This document shows positions 37,029-46,056 of a stretch of DNA of 64,000 nt, in pieces. Source of the DNA: Massilia sp. YIM B02763 (GTDB lineage Bacteria; Pseudomonadota; Gammaproteobacteria; Burkholderiales; Burkholderiaceae_D); contig NZ_JASNRD010000008.1 in the NCBI RefSeq assembly GCF_030412015.1, positions 62,001 through 126,000 on the forward strand, given 5' to 3'. The translations under genes were made by a program, and so were the position numbers. Below the pieces are notes generated by a model. That model saw nothing but the letters and a program-made list of their open reading frames with translations. It was not told where the DNA came from and ran no database searches. Position 1 is the stretch's first letter; each line of letters starts with the position of its first letter.

Positions 37029-37907
37029 ATGACCATCCTCGTTACCGGTGCCACCGGCACCGTCGGCCGCAACGTCGTCGAACAACTCGCCCGACGCGGC
37101 GCCACCGTCCGCGCCCTCGTCCGCGATCCCGCGAAAGCGCGCGCCGCCGGCTTCCCCGCGAGCGTCGAGACCGTGCAGGGCGACCTGCTGGACGTCGATT
37201 CGCTGCGCGCCGCCTTCAAGGGCGTATCCACCCTGTTCCTGCTGAACGCCGTCGTGCCCGACGAATTCACCCAGGCCCTCGTCGCACTGAACCTGGCGCG
37301 CGAGGCCGGCATCGAGCGCGTCGTCTACCTGTCCGTGATCCACGCCGACCGCTATGCGAACGTGCCGCACTTCGCCGGCAAGTTCGGCGTCGAACGCATG
37401 ATCGAGCACCTGGGCATCCCCGCCACCATCCTGCGCCCGGCGTATTTCATGGACAACGACCGCACCGTACAGGACGTCGTACAGCAGTACGGCGTGTATC
37501 CGATGCCGCTGGGCACCCGCGGCCTGGCGATGATCGATGCGCGCGACATCGGCGAGATCGCCGCCATCGAACTGCTGCGCCGCGAGCGGGCGGCCGGGCC
37601 CTTGCCGCTGGAACGCATCGACCTCGTCGGCCCGGACACGCTGACGGGCGCCGCGGTGGCCGCGATCTGGTCGGACGTCCTGCAACGTCCCATCGCCTAC
37701 GGTGGCGACGACGGCGCGGCGTTCGAGCAGAACCTGCGCAACGTCATGCCGCCCTGGATGGCCTACGACATGCGCCTGATGAGCGAACGCTTCCACGACG
37801 TGGGCATGGCGGGGGCGGACGGCGCCGCCGCCCGGCTGGCGGCCATGCTGGGACGCCCGCTGCGTTCCTACCGCGACTTTGCCGCCGCCCTCGCCGCCGC
37901 CGACTGA
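37029..37907 (+). CDS. NmrA-like NAD(P)-binding oxidoreductase
   Basis: This 292-residue atypical short-chain reductase has a Rossmann start MTILVTGATGTVGRNVVEQLARRGATVRALVRDPAKA and TVQGDLLDVDSL, and family segments LREAGIERVVYLSVI-like (here AREAGIERVVYLSVIHAD), ILRPAYFMDN and MIDARDIGEIAAIELL. Relatives include quinone reductases of the QorB/azoreductase-like group. AAGGAGAAACACC precedes ATG 37029. It is followed 37 bases later by an AtaL-like gene; both are probably LysR targets. Confidence 0.85.
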   Translation: MTILVTGATGTVGRNVVEQLARRGATVRALVRDPAKARAAGFPASVETVQGDLLDVDSLRAAFKGVSTLFLLNAVVPDEFTQALVALNLAREAGIERVVYLSVIHADRYANVPHFAGKFGVERMIEHLGIPATILRPAYFMDNDRTVQDVVQQYGVYPMPLGTRGLAMIDARDIGEIAAIELLRRERAAGPLPLERIDLVGPDTLTGAAVAAIWSDVLQRPIAYGGDDGAAFEQNLRNVMPPWMAYDMRLMSERFHDVGMAGADGAAARLAAMLGRPLRSYRDFAAALAAAD

Positions 37908-37944
37908 ACCCTGAAACCACCGCTGACCGAACAAGGAGAAGATC

Positions 37945-38418
37945 ATGATCTATTCGACCGCCACCGTCCCCGTCAACCCGGCAGGGGAAGCCCCGCTGAC
38001 CCGCGCCCAGGCCTGGGCCGGCCTCGTGCTCAAGGCGCGCGACGCCCGCCAGTTCCTGCCGCCGGGCCTGTGCACCCGCTGCGACGTCGTCGAGGAAAGC
38101 GCCACCCACATCGTGCGCGAAGCCGCGATCGGCGGCCAGGACCTGCGCGAAATCATCGCCTTCGAGGAGGAGCGCAAGGTGTCCTTCTTCCAGGCGACCG
38201 GTCCGCGCGAGGGCGTCATCGTCAACGAACTGTTCGAGGACGGCGCAGGCCGGCTGATGCTGCGCTTCTACGGCTACCTGGGCCTGCGCGACAAGACGCC
38301 GGGCGGGCCGGAGGAACAGGCCGAGCAGGCCACGCTGGACGGCGACAACGGCTACCGCGCGGCCCTGCTGTCGACCTTGAAACGCACGCGCGCCCTCGTG
38401 GCCGAAGGGCGCATCTAG
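37945..38418 (+). CDS. AtaL-like (DUF1857) SRPBCC-fold protein
   Basis: The protein is 157 residues: TRAQAWAGLVLKARDARQFLPP, CDVVEESATHIVREAAIGGQDLREIIAFEEERKVSFFQ, IVNELFEDGAGRLMLRFYGYLG. This matches the AtaL-like/DUF1857 branch of the START/SRPBCC fold, which binds hydrophobic ligands in fungal and bacterial gene clusters. The stop TAG is directly next to the stop of the convergent sugar kinase, with no base between. AAGGAGAAG precedes ATG 37945. Likely a small-molecule partner of the NmrA-like reductase. Confidence 0.75.
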   Translation: MIYSTATVPVNPAGEAPLTRAQAWAGLVLKARDARQFLPPGLCTRCDVVEESATHIVREAAIGGQDLREIIAFEEERKVSFFQATGPREGVIVNELFEDGAGRLMLRFYGYLGLRDKTPGGPEEQAEQATLDGDNGYRAALLSTLKRTRALVAEGRI

Positions 38419-39348
38419 TCAGGGCATCGCGGCGCGAGGAATGATGGCGCCGCGCACGCCGATCACGGCGCCGGCCAGCCGGTGGCCGGCGCGGGCGGCC
38501 GCCTGCGGATCCTGCCCGGACAGGCGCGCGGCGACATAGGCGGCGCCGAAGGAGTCGCCCGCCGCCGTCGTGTCGACCACCCGTTCGACGGGTGCGCCGG
38601 CCACTTCCGCCAGCGTGCCGTCGTGCCAGACCAGGCAGGGGTCGGCGCCGCGCTTGACGACGATCTCCTCCACGCCGAGCGCGCGCGCGCGTTCGATCGC
38701 GGCGAGCGGGTCGGCGTCGCCGTACAGGGCCGCCTCGTCGTCCAGCGTCAGCAGCGCCAGGTCGCTGTGGGCCAGCGCCGCGCGGTAGGCGGCGCGCGCC
38801 GCCTCCGGACCGTCCCACAGGCGCGGTCGGTAGTTGTTGTCGAAGGCGACGCTGCCGCCGTTGGTGCGGCAGCGCGCCAGCGCCGCCAGCAGGCGCTCGC
38901 GGTCCGGCCCGGCGAGGATCGCCAGGCTGATGCCGGACAGGTAGCACAGGCGCGCCGTCGCCAGGCGGTCCAGGACCTCGTCCGCCTGCGGCGCCTGCAG
39001 CCAGTGGCGCGCGGCCGAATCGCGCCGCCAGTAGTGGAAACGGCGCTCGCCGCCGGCATCGGTCTCGATCAGGTAGATGCCGGGCAGGCGGTCCGGCAGG
39101 CGCAGCACCGACCCGGTGCCGATGCCTTCGCCTTCCCACGCCGCCAGCATCTCGTCGGACATGCCGTCGACCCCGAGTCCGGTCACGTAGGCCACGCGGG
39201 CCAGTCCGGGATCGAGCAGGCGCGCCATGTAGACCGCCGCGTTCAGGGTGTCGCCGCCGAAGCGGTAGTCCATCGTGCCGGTGCCGGCCGGGCTGCGCTG
39301 GAGCTCGATCATGCATTCGCCGATCGCATAGATGGTAGGTGTCGTCAT
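38419..39348 (-). CDS. kdgK: 2-keto-3-deoxygluconate kinase (PfkB family)
   Basis: A 309-residue ribokinase-fold protein. The start YAIGECMIELQR, FGGDTLNAAVYMARL, IYLIETDAGGERRFHYWRRDSAAR, FDNNYRPRLWD and the catalytic DTTAAGDSFGAAYVAARL agree with KdgK, which phosphorylates 2-keto-3-deoxygluconate on the route to pyruvate and glyceraldehyde 3-phosphate. No other pectin or glucuronate genes are nearby, so the substrate rests on sequence alone. It is isolated and convergent with the AtaL-like gene. Confidence 0.82.
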   Translation of the reverse strand: MTTPTIYAIGECMIELQRSPAGTGTMDYRFGGDTLNAAVYMARLLDPGLARVAYVTGLGVDGMSDEMLAAWEGEGIGTGSVLRLPDRLPGIYLIETDAGGERRFHYWRRDSAARHWLQAPQADEVLDRLATARLCYLSGISLAILAGPDRERLLAALARCRTNGGSVAFDNNYRPRLWDGPEAARAAYRAALAHSDLALLTLDDEAALYGDADPLAAIERARALGVEEIVVKRGADPCLVWHDGTLAEVAGAPVERVVDTTAAGDSFGAAYVAARLSGQDPQAAARAGHRLAGAVIGVRGAIIPRAAMP

Positions 39349-39441
39349 GGTATGGCTAGTGTAATCGATGAGGGCGATCTCGCGGCACCCGGGCCCCGGA
39401 TGTTATGCTTCGGCCATCATCCCCCGTTATCCCCCCCTCCC

Positions 39442-40734
39442 ATGCTCGAACGACTCTTCAAGCTGAAGCAGAGCGGCAGCGACGTGCGCACCGAAATGCT
39501 GGCCGGCCTGACCACCTTCCTGACGATGGCCTACATCATCTTCGTCAACCCCGCCATCCTCGGCGACGCGGGCATCCCCAAGGAGGCCGTGTTCGTCGCC
39601 ACCTGCCTCGTGGCTGCCCTCGGCAGCGCCGTGATGGGCCTGTACGCGAACTACCCGATCGCGATGGCGCCGGGCATGGGCCTGAACGCCTACTTCGCCT
39701 ACGCCGTCGTGCTGGGGATGGGCGTGCCGTGGCCGGCGGCGCTGGGCGCCGTGTTCGTGTCCGGCTGCCTGTTCATCCTCGCGTCCCTGTTCGGGCTGCG
39801 CGCCATGATCGTCAACGGCATCCCCCACTCGCTGCGGGTGGCGATCACGGTCGGCCTGGGCATGTTCCTGGCCCTGATCGCCTTGAAGAACGCGGGCATC
39901 GTCGTGCCCAACGCGCCGACGCTGGTCAAGGCCGGCGACCTGCACCAGCCGGGCCCGATCATGGCCGTCGCCGGCTTCCTGCTGGTCGTCACGCTGGACC
40001 GCCTGCGGGTGCGCGGCGCGATCCTGATCGGCATCGTGGCCGTGACGGTGCTGAGCTTTTTCTTCGGCGGGAACACCTTCCAGGGCGTGGTCTCGGCGCC
40101 GCCCTCGATCGCGCCGACCTTCCTGCACCTGGACGTGCCGGGGGCGCTGGGCGTCGGCATCCAGAACGTGATCCTCGTGTTCTTCCTGGTCGAGCTGTTC
40201 GACGCCACCGGCACGCTGATGGGCGTGGCGAGCCGCGCGGGGCTGCTGGTGGAAGGCAAGATGGAGCGCCTGAGCAAGGCGCTGCTGGCCGACAGCGCGG
40301 CCATCGTCGCCGGCGCCGCGCTGGGCACGTCCAGCACGACGGCCTACGTGGAAAGCGCGGCCGGCGTGCAGGCCGGCGGCCGCACGGGCCTGACGGCGCT
40401 GACGGTCGCCGCCTTGTTCCTGGCCTGCCTGTTCATCGCCCCGCTGGCCGCTGTCGTGCCGCCGTACGCGACGGCGCCGGCGCTGCTGTTCGTCGCCTGC
40501 CTGATGCTGCGCGACCTGGGCGACATCGAATGGGGCGACACGACCGAGGCGATTCCCGCGGCCATCACGGCCCTCGTGATCCCCTTCACCTATTCGATCG
40601 CCGAGGGCATCGCCTTCGGCTTCATCACCTATGCGGCGCTGAAGCTGACCACGGGGCGAGCGCGCGAAGTGGCGCCCGTCGTCTGGGTGATCGCCCTGCT
40701 GTTCACCTTCAAGATCGTCTACGTGGGAACCTGA
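39442..40734 (+). CDS. AzgA-type purine (adenine/guanine/hypoxanthine) permease
   Basis: The 430-residue protein has twelve to fourteen membrane segments and the NCS2 AzgA subfamily markers: TEMLAGLTTFLTMAYIIFVNP, YPIAMAPGMGLNAYFAY, GIPHSLRVAITVGLGMFLALIALKNAGI, ILVFFLVELFDATGTLMGVA, GTSSTTAYVESAAGVQAGGRTGLTAL. Members import purine bases with protons. ATG 39442 directly follows a C-run with no clear ribosome site. It is monocistronic, divergent from the sugar kinase. Confidence 0.9.
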   Translation: MLERLFKLKQSGSDVRTEMLAGLTTFLTMAYIIFVNPAILGDAGIPKEAVFVATCLVAALGSAVMGLYANYPIAMAPGMGLNAYFAYAVVLGMGVPWPAALGAVFVSGCLFILASLFGLRAMIVNGIPHSLRVAITVGLGMFLALIALKNAGIVVPNAPTLVKAGDLHQPGPIMAVAGFLLVVTLDRLRVRGAILIGIVAVTVLSFFFGGNTFQGVVSAPPSIAPTFLHLDVPGALGVGIQNVILVFFLVELFDATGTLMGVASRAGLLVEGKMERLSKALLADSAAIVAGAALGTSSTTAYVESAAGVQAGGRTGLTALTVAALFLACLFIAPLAAVVPPYATAPALLFVACLMLRDLGDIEWGDTTEAIPAAITALVIPFTYSIAEGIAFGFITYAALKLTTGRAREVAPVVWVIALLFTFKIVYVGT

Positions 40735-40756
40735 CGCTTCCTGTTCGACGCTTCGC

Positions 40757-43414
40757 TCAGGGCGCGCCGCCCGCGAGGCGGCCGGCGCGCAGCAGGCGGG
40801 CGAAGTCGTCCGCCGGCACCGCGCGGCTGTAGTGCCACCCCTGGATCAGGTCGCAGCCCAGCTGCTCCAGCACGGCGAGCTGGCCCGCGTTTTCCACGCC
40901 CTCCGCCACCACCGTCAGGCGCAGGCCGTGGGCCATGGCGATGACGGCGCGCGAGATCGCCAGGTCTTCACCGTCATGCAGGATGTCGCGCACGAAGGAC
41001 TGGTCGAGCTTCAGCTTGTCGACGGGGAAGCGCTTGAGGTAGTTCAGGTTCGAGTAGCCGGTGCCGAAATCGTCGATCGCCAGCCGGATCCCCATGGCCT
41101 TCAATTGGGCCAGCAGGGCGACGCTCTTGCCGGCGTCGGCCATCGATGCGCTCTCCGTCAATTCCAGTTCCAGCAGGCTGGGGTCGACGCCGTAGTCGTC
41201 GAGGATGCGGCGCAGCGTGGGCACGATGCGGTCCGAGAACTGCAGCATGGACAGGTTCACCGACACCGGCACGGGATCGATGCCTGCCAGCTGCCACGCG
41301 CGCAGCTGGGCGCAGGCCTGGCGCAATGCCCACTCGCCGATGGTCATGATGAGGCCGCTCTCCTCGGCCAGGCCGATGAACACGGAAGGCGACACGAGTC
41401 CACGGTCCGGGCTGCGCCAGCGCAGCAGCGCCTCGGCGCCGACGATCTGCCCGGTCATGTCCACCTGCGGCTGGTAGTGCAGTTCCAGCTCGTCGCGTTC
41501 CAGCGCCCGGCGCAAGGCGCTCTCCAGGCGGAAGCGGTCGTTCGCGCCGTGGTTGAGTTCGGGACGGTAGAAGGCGAAGCGCTGGCCGATGCCGTCCGCG
41601 GCCAGGCGCTGGGCCGCCTCGGCACCCTTGGCCAGCACGTCGAAGTCGCGGCCGTCGTTCGGATACACGGCGATGCCGATGCAGGGGTCCAGGTGCAGCT
41701 CCTCGCCCTCGAACTGGTAGGCCGGGTCGAGCCCGGCCAGCAGGCGCCGCGCCAGGGCCGAGAAGGCGTCGATGTCCTCGCAGACGGCCGCCAGCGCGAA
41801 CGCGCCTTCGGAAAAACGCCCGACGGGGTCGTTTCCGGCCAGCTCCTTCAGGCGCCCGGCGGCTTGCTGCAGCAGCACCTGTTCGGCGCGCGGTCCCAGC
41901 GTCTCGCGGATCAGCGCCATGCGCCCGAAGCGCAGCAGCAAAAAGCCCAGCGGCTTGTTCGACGCGAGCGCGTCGGTTTCCAGTTCGCCAAAGCGCTCGC
42001 CCAGCAGCTGGCGGTTGGGCAGGCCCGTCAGGGTATCGAAATTGCTGACGTAGCGCAGCCGTTCCTCCGCCCCGCGCAACTGCGTGATGTCGATGCCGGT
42101 GCCGAGCACGTAGTCGACGCTGCCGTCCTCCCGGCGCAGCACCGTGCTGTTCCACAGGATCGAGCGGATGCTGCCGTCGCGCGCGACCCATTCGCCCTGC
42201 ACCGGCTGCGGCAGCCGGTCCGCGACCAGCGCGTCGAACAGGCGGTGCGCCGCGTCCGGGTCGTCGGCCTGGCGGATCACGTCCCAGCAGGGACGGCCGA
42301 TCGCATCCTGTGCGGCCCATCCCAGCGTTTCCTCGCAGGCGCGGTTGAACATCACGATGCGGCCTTCGGCGTCCATCAGCAGGACCAGCGCGCCCGCCGT
42401 CTCCACGATGGCGGACAGGCGGTTGCGTTCCGAGCGCAGGTCGGCCGTGCGTTCGACCACCAGCGCTTCCAGGCGCGCATACAAGTCGGCCCGTTCGAGG
42501 GCCAGGGCGACCTGCTTGGCGACGCTGTCGAGCAGCGGCCGCTCGCCTTCCTCCAGGCCATCGGCCGCGCACACCAGGTGCAGCACGCCCAGCTTGCGCT
42601 CGCCCGCCATCAGCGGAACGCACAGGCGCCGCTCGCCGTCCGTGGCGCAGGCGCCGGCGCCCTGGCATTCCGGGCACACCGCAGCCGCCGCGGCCACGCC
42701 TTCCGACCGCACCACCCGCAGCAGCCCGTCCGGCCCCGCCGTGCTGAGCGCGGCGCCGTCGAGGGCGGCCAGCTGCAGCAGCCGGCCCAGCGCGGCGTCG
42801 GCGACGGCGGTCTCCGTCAAGGCTTCGTTGAGCGCGCCGGCGATGCTGCCCAGCAGGGCCAGGGAGCCGACCATGCGCTCCAGGCCGGCCTGCTGTTCCG
42901 CCAGCTCCTCGTTCAGGCGCAAGGCTTCCTCGTGGGTGGCGACCAGCAGCTCGTAGATGCGGCGCCGCTCGCCGGCCAGGAATTCGAGCGGACGGTCGTC
43001 GCCGGCGGCGCGCTGCTCGAGCAGGCGGCGCACGCGCGCGAACAGTTCCTCGGGTTCGTAGGGCTTGCGCAGGAAGGCATCGGCGCCCGCCTCCAGGCTG
43101 CGCACGATGTCCTGCAACGTGGACAGGTTCGTGAGCAGCACGACCGGTACGTGGGCGAGCGCTGGATCGTCCTTGACCGCGCGGCACAGCGCATAGCCGT
43201 CCATGCGCGGCATGGCGATGTCGCTCAGCACCAGGTCGGGGCAGTCGGCTCGCATCTGCTCCAGCGCGGCGAGCCCGTCGCCGGCGACGCGGACGCGGTA
43301 GCCGCCTGTTCCTTGCAGCAGGCGGACCAGGTACTGGGCCTGGGTGGGGCTGTCCTCGACCACCAGGATGTTCGCGAGGGCGGCTGGCAGCGGGATGTCT
43401 TGCGTTGTCGTCAT
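40757..43414 (-). CDS. Response regulator with GAF, PAS, degenerate GGDEF and EAL domains
   Basis: An 885-residue cytoplasmic protein. Receiver domain 15-130 with phospho-acceptor Asp65 (LVLSDIAMP) and KPYEPEEL; GAF about 190-310 with a CPECQGAGAC cysteine cluster; PAS about 330-445; GGDEF domain about 455-610 whose active site reads SEGAF, so cyclase activity is unlikely; EAL domain about 625-880 with GAEALLRW, NLSMLQF, LELTES and IDDFGTGYSNLNYL intact, so it should degrade c-di-GMP. Phosphorylation of the receiver and ligand binding to GAF/PAS likely tune the phosphodiesterase. It is monocistronic. Confidence 0.93.
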   Translation of the reverse strand: MTTTQDIPLPAALANILVVEDSPTQAQYLVRLLQGTGGYRVRVAGDGLAALEQMRADCPDLVLSDIAMPRMDGYALCRAVKDDPALAHVPVVLLTNLSTLQDIVRSLEAGADAFLRKPYEPEELFARVRRLLEQRAAGDDRPLEFLAGERRRIYELLVATHEEALRLNEELAEQQAGLERMVGSLALLGSIAGALNEALTETAVADAALGRLLQLAALDGAALSTAGPDGLLRVVRSEGVAAAAAVCPECQGAGACATDGERRLCVPLMAGERKLGVLHLVCAADGLEEGERPLLDSVAKQVALALERADLYARLEALVVERTADLRSERNRLSAIVETAGALVLLMDAEGRIVMFNRACEETLGWAAQDAIGRPCWDVIRQADDPDAAHRLFDALVADRLPQPVQGEWVARDGSIRSILWNSTVLRREDGSVDYVLGTGIDITQLRGAEERLRYVSNFDTLTGLPNRQLLGERFGELETDALASNKPLGFLLLRFGRMALIRETLGPRAEQVLLQQAAGRLKELAGNDPVGRFSEGAFALAAVCEDIDAFSALARRLLAGLDPAYQFEGEELHLDPCIGIAVYPNDGRDFDVLAKGAEAAQRLAADGIGQRFAFYRPELNHGANDRFRLESALRRALERDELELHYQPQVDMTGQIVGAEALLRWRSPDRGLVSPSVFIGLAEESGLIMTIGEWALRQACAQLRAWQLAGIDPVPVSVNLSMLQFSDRIVPTLRRILDDYGVDPSLLELELTESASMADAGKSVALLAQLKAMGIRLAIDDFGTGYSNLNYLKRFPVDKLKLDQSFVRDILHDGEDLAISRAVIAMAHGLRLTVVAEGVENAGQLAVLEQLGCDLIQGWHYSRAVPADDFARLLRAGRLAGGAP

Positions 43415-43689
43415 CGTTCTGCGGCGATTGTTCAGAAACCGTCAAGGGCAAGCGCAACCTACGCCCGAATGTGTCTTGCTGTGATGATAGCGAAGATGGT
43501 TAAGAAATAACATTGTTTCGCGCGCATATGATACATGGACTGTATTTACGCGGCTTCTTACCGGATCCCTCGAAGTCGGCCACGCCGATGGCGAGCTGCT
43601 CAGCCCTATCTTTTGGTCAGCCGCTGTGTCGCATATTTAACGACAGCAAGCTTTAACATTGTTGTTGAATGGCAACCAATTCGTGCGAA

Positions 43690-44319
43690 TCAGCCGGCCA
43701 GGCCGTGCTGGAGCGCGTAACGGATCAGGGACGCGTTGGTCGACATGCCCATCTTGCGGAAGATCCGGCTGCGGTAGGTGTTCACGGAGCTGACGCTGAT
43801 GCCCAGTTCCGCCGCGACCTGCTTGATCTGCAGGCCGGCCCCGATCAGGGCCACGATTTCCGACTCGCGCGGCGTCAGGCTCTCGTGGCGCGCCCGTGCG
43901 GCCGGGTCGCCCTCCTGCTGCAGCAAGGCCGCCACGCGCGGCCCGACCCAGGGGCGGCCCGTGCCGACGCAGCGGATCGCCTCGACCAGTTCGCTCGACG
44001 CCATCGACTTCGATACATAGGCAAGCGCCCCGGCGCGCATGGCGGCCAGCGCGAAGCGCTCTTCCGGATGCATGCTCAGCATGACGATCCGCAGCGCGGG
44101 AAAATGACGGCGCAACTCGGCCAGGCCGTCCAGGCCATCGCTGTCGGGCAGGCTGATGTCCAGCACCGCCACGTCCGGACGAACCTGGGCGATCAGCGCG
44201 ATGGACTGCTTCAGGTCTGCGGCTTCGCCGACGATTTTTAGGTCGGCGCAGTGCCGGACGATCTTCTTGACTCCTTCGCGGATCAATTCGTGATCGTCGG
44301 CGATAACTACCCTGATCAA
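43690..44319 (-). CDS. NarL/FixJ-type response regulator
   Basis: A 209-residue regulator with a receiver domain (Asp54 in VAVLDISLPDSDG, Asp8/Asp9, Lys in YVSKSMAS) and a LuxR-type HTH (LTPRESEIVALIGAGLQIKQVAAELGISVSSVNTYRSRIFRKMG). The start appears to be TTG at 44319, with AGGAAG close upstream. No sensor kinase is adjacent. About 300 bases separate it from the divergent DUF481 gene, and it may control that gene. Confidence 0.9.
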   Translation of the reverse strand: MIRVVIADDHELIREGVKKIVRHCADLKIVGEAADLKQSIALIAQVRPDVAVLDISLPDSDGLDGLAELRRHFPALRIVMLSMHPEERFALAAMRAGALAYVSKSMASSELVEAIRCVGTGRPWVGPRVAALLQQEGDPAARARHESLTPRESEIVALIGAGLQIKQVAAELGISVSSVNTYRSRIFRKMGMSTNASLIRYALQHGLAG

Positions 44320-44618
44320 TGTGCTTCCTTATACATCCAAGCCGGTATGTCCGGCAAAGCGGGCATTCTAGGCACCGGCCTGATCACATTGCAAACATAA
44401 TTAATGGCGACTTAACAATTGCATTATTTTCCGTGAGAATTTTCGAGAATAAAATTTCGTCGCAAAAAGCCGTGCGTCGCGCTTTAGGCTACAATGTTGC
44501 CTCCGCCGCGCCTGCGTGCCACGCGCTTGCCATGTATCGGCGGACCATCCATGAACGACAGGCTGTCCCAGGTCCGGTTCGCCCCTTCGGCAGCGGAGCG
44601 CAGACGGCAGCCGTACAG

Positions 44619-45431
44619 ATGCCTATGAAATCTCTGATGTTTTGCGCGCTGGCCCTGGCCGGCGCAGCCGGCAATACCTGGGCCGACGATGCACTCGATG
44701 TCCCCGATGCGCCGCAGTCGACCTACTTCACCCAAGCGCCGTCCAAGCCCATCCCCGAGGGCAGCAACTGGTACACGTCGGCGGAACTGGGCGCGATCTC
44801 CACCTCCGGCAATACGACCGGCACGTCCGTCACGGGCAAGATCGACGCCCGCCACGAGATGAAGAACTGGAGCAACGAGTACATCGTCAGCGGCTACTTC
44901 AAGGAAGACGAAATCGTCAACGACGACGGTTCGCGCGAGCGCACCCGTTCGGCCCAGCGCTATTCGGTATCGGCCAAGGCGGCCTACAAGCTGCTCACGG
45001 ACGGCAACCGCGCCTTCGTGCTCGGCTCGCACGTGAACGACAAGTTCGGCGCCTACACCCGCTATTCCTCGCTGTCCGTCGGTTACGGCACGCAGCTGAT
45101 GCGGCGCGAGGACAAGACGCTCGACGTCGAGGTCGGTCCGGGTTACTTCCACGGCGAGAATGCGGAAGGCGGAATCGAGTCCGGCATGACGGTGCGCGGC
45201 GCGGCCCAGCTGCGCTGGCGCGTGAGCCCGTCGGCGGCGTTCTCGCAGAGCATCAGCGTCGAGCGCAGCACGGCGAACACGCACTCGATCGCCGAGACCT
45301 CGCTGTCCACCAAGATCAACGGGACGATGCAGATGAAGGCGGCGTTCAGCGCCCGCAACGACACCAACGTCCCGGAAGACAAGAAGAATACGGATACGCA
45401 GACGTCGCTGACGCTGGTGTATTCGTTCTGA
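44619..45431 (+). CDS. DUF481 outer-membrane protein
   Basis: The protein (270 residues) has a signal peptide (MPMKSLMFCALALAGAAGNTWADDA) and a beta-barrel-like body: SNWYTSAELGAISTSGNTTGTSVTGKIDARHEMKNWSNEYIVSGYFKED, AKAAYKLLTDGNRAFVLGSH, VEVGPGYFHGENAEGGIESGMTVRGAAQLRW, ending in phenylalanine (SLTLVYSF), as porin-like barrels do. DUF481 proteins are salt- or stress-linked outer-membrane barrels of unknown function. ATG 44619 or 44625 starts the signal peptide. Confidence 0.85.
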   Translation: MPMKSLMFCALALAGAAGNTWADDALDVPDAPQSTYFTQAPSKPIPEGSNWYTSAELGAISTSGNTTGTSVTGKIDARHEMKNWSNEYIVSGYFKEDEIVNDDGSRERTRSAQRYSVSAKAAYKLLTDGNRAFVLGSHVNDKFGAYTRYSSLSVGYGTQLMRREDKTLDVEVGPGYFHGENAEGGIESGMTVRGAAQLRWRVSPSAAFSQSISVERSTANTHSIAETSLSTKINGTMQMKAAFSARNDTNVPEDKKNTDTQTSLTLVYSF

Positions 45432-45445
45432 TGTCGTCCTGACCG

Positions 45446-45470
45446 CCGTCCCCGGCACGGCCGGGGACGG
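45446..45470. repeat. Strong hairpin between convergent genes
   Basis: CCGTCCCCGGC, ACG loop, then the exact reverse complement, lying between the DUF481 gene and the small secreted protein gene. It lacks a T-run, so termination would need a factor. Confidence 0.7.
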
Positions 45471-45477
45471 TGTCGTC

Positions 45478-45972
45478 TTATTTCTTCAGCAGGATGCGGC
45501 CCTTGAGCTGGATCGTGCCCTGCCCCGTCGCCATGTCCTCGCCGCCCGTGATGGCGCCGCTGCCGGTCGCCTTGAAGTAGCGGCCGGTGCCGCCGGTGAT
45601 CGAGAAGCTCGCGTTCGTGAACACGTACTTGGTGCCTTCCCCGGTCGGCACGAACTGGCCGTTGTAGTCGGCGAACAGCAGCTCGCCGGTCATCGTGGTG
45701 ATCATGAACTTGCCGTCGCTGAACGTGTAGCTGGTGCCGTTCTGGTTGATGCAGTCGCTCGACAGGAAGGTGACGCGGCCCAGCAGCGCGCTCGAGCCGT
45801 AGCCCAGGATGGTGCCGCCGAATTTCGAGGCGCAGCGCAGCGACACGCCGGGGATTTCCTGCATCACGCCGGACAGTTCGAGGTCCTGGTAGGCGCTCTT
45901 GGCGGCGGATGCGCCGAAGGCGGCGCTCAGCAGCAGGGAACCGACGACGGCGCGCAGGGCGAGTTTGGACAT
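45478..45972 (-). CDS. Small secreted protein of unknown function
   Basis: A 164-residue protein with a signal peptide (LALRAVVGSLLLSAAFGASAA) and a mature part rich in Gly, Thr, Ser and beta-strands (YQDLELSGVMQEIPGVSLRCASKFGGTI, NASFSITGGTGRYFKATGSGAITGGEDMATGQGTIQLKGRILLKK). Two cysteines could pair. The GGTGRYFKATGSG pattern recalls allene-oxide-cyclase-like or beta-barrel periplasmic proteins, without a firm family. ATG 45972 follows GGAGAGAAACC. Confidence 0.6.
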   Translation of the reverse strand: MSKLALRAVVGSLLLSAAFGASAAKSAYQDLELSGVMQEIPGVSLRCASKFGGTILGYGSSALLGRVTFLSSDCINQNGTSYTFSDGKFMITTMTGELLFADYNGQFVPTGEGTKYVFTNASFSITGGTGRYFKATGSGAITGGEDMATGQGTIQLKGRILLKK

Positions 45973-46056
45973 GGTTTCTCTCCGAAACAGTGTGAAAGTT
46001 AATTGGAGTTCAATATTAACTATTTCACATTTCGAGGAGCGCACGGATGAGTTTGC

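Noticed and set aside
43535..43720. A 61-codon frame between the EAL protein and the NarL-type regulator
   Set aside because: No ribosome site and it runs into the regulator gene antisense; the region is AT-rich promoter-like DNA.
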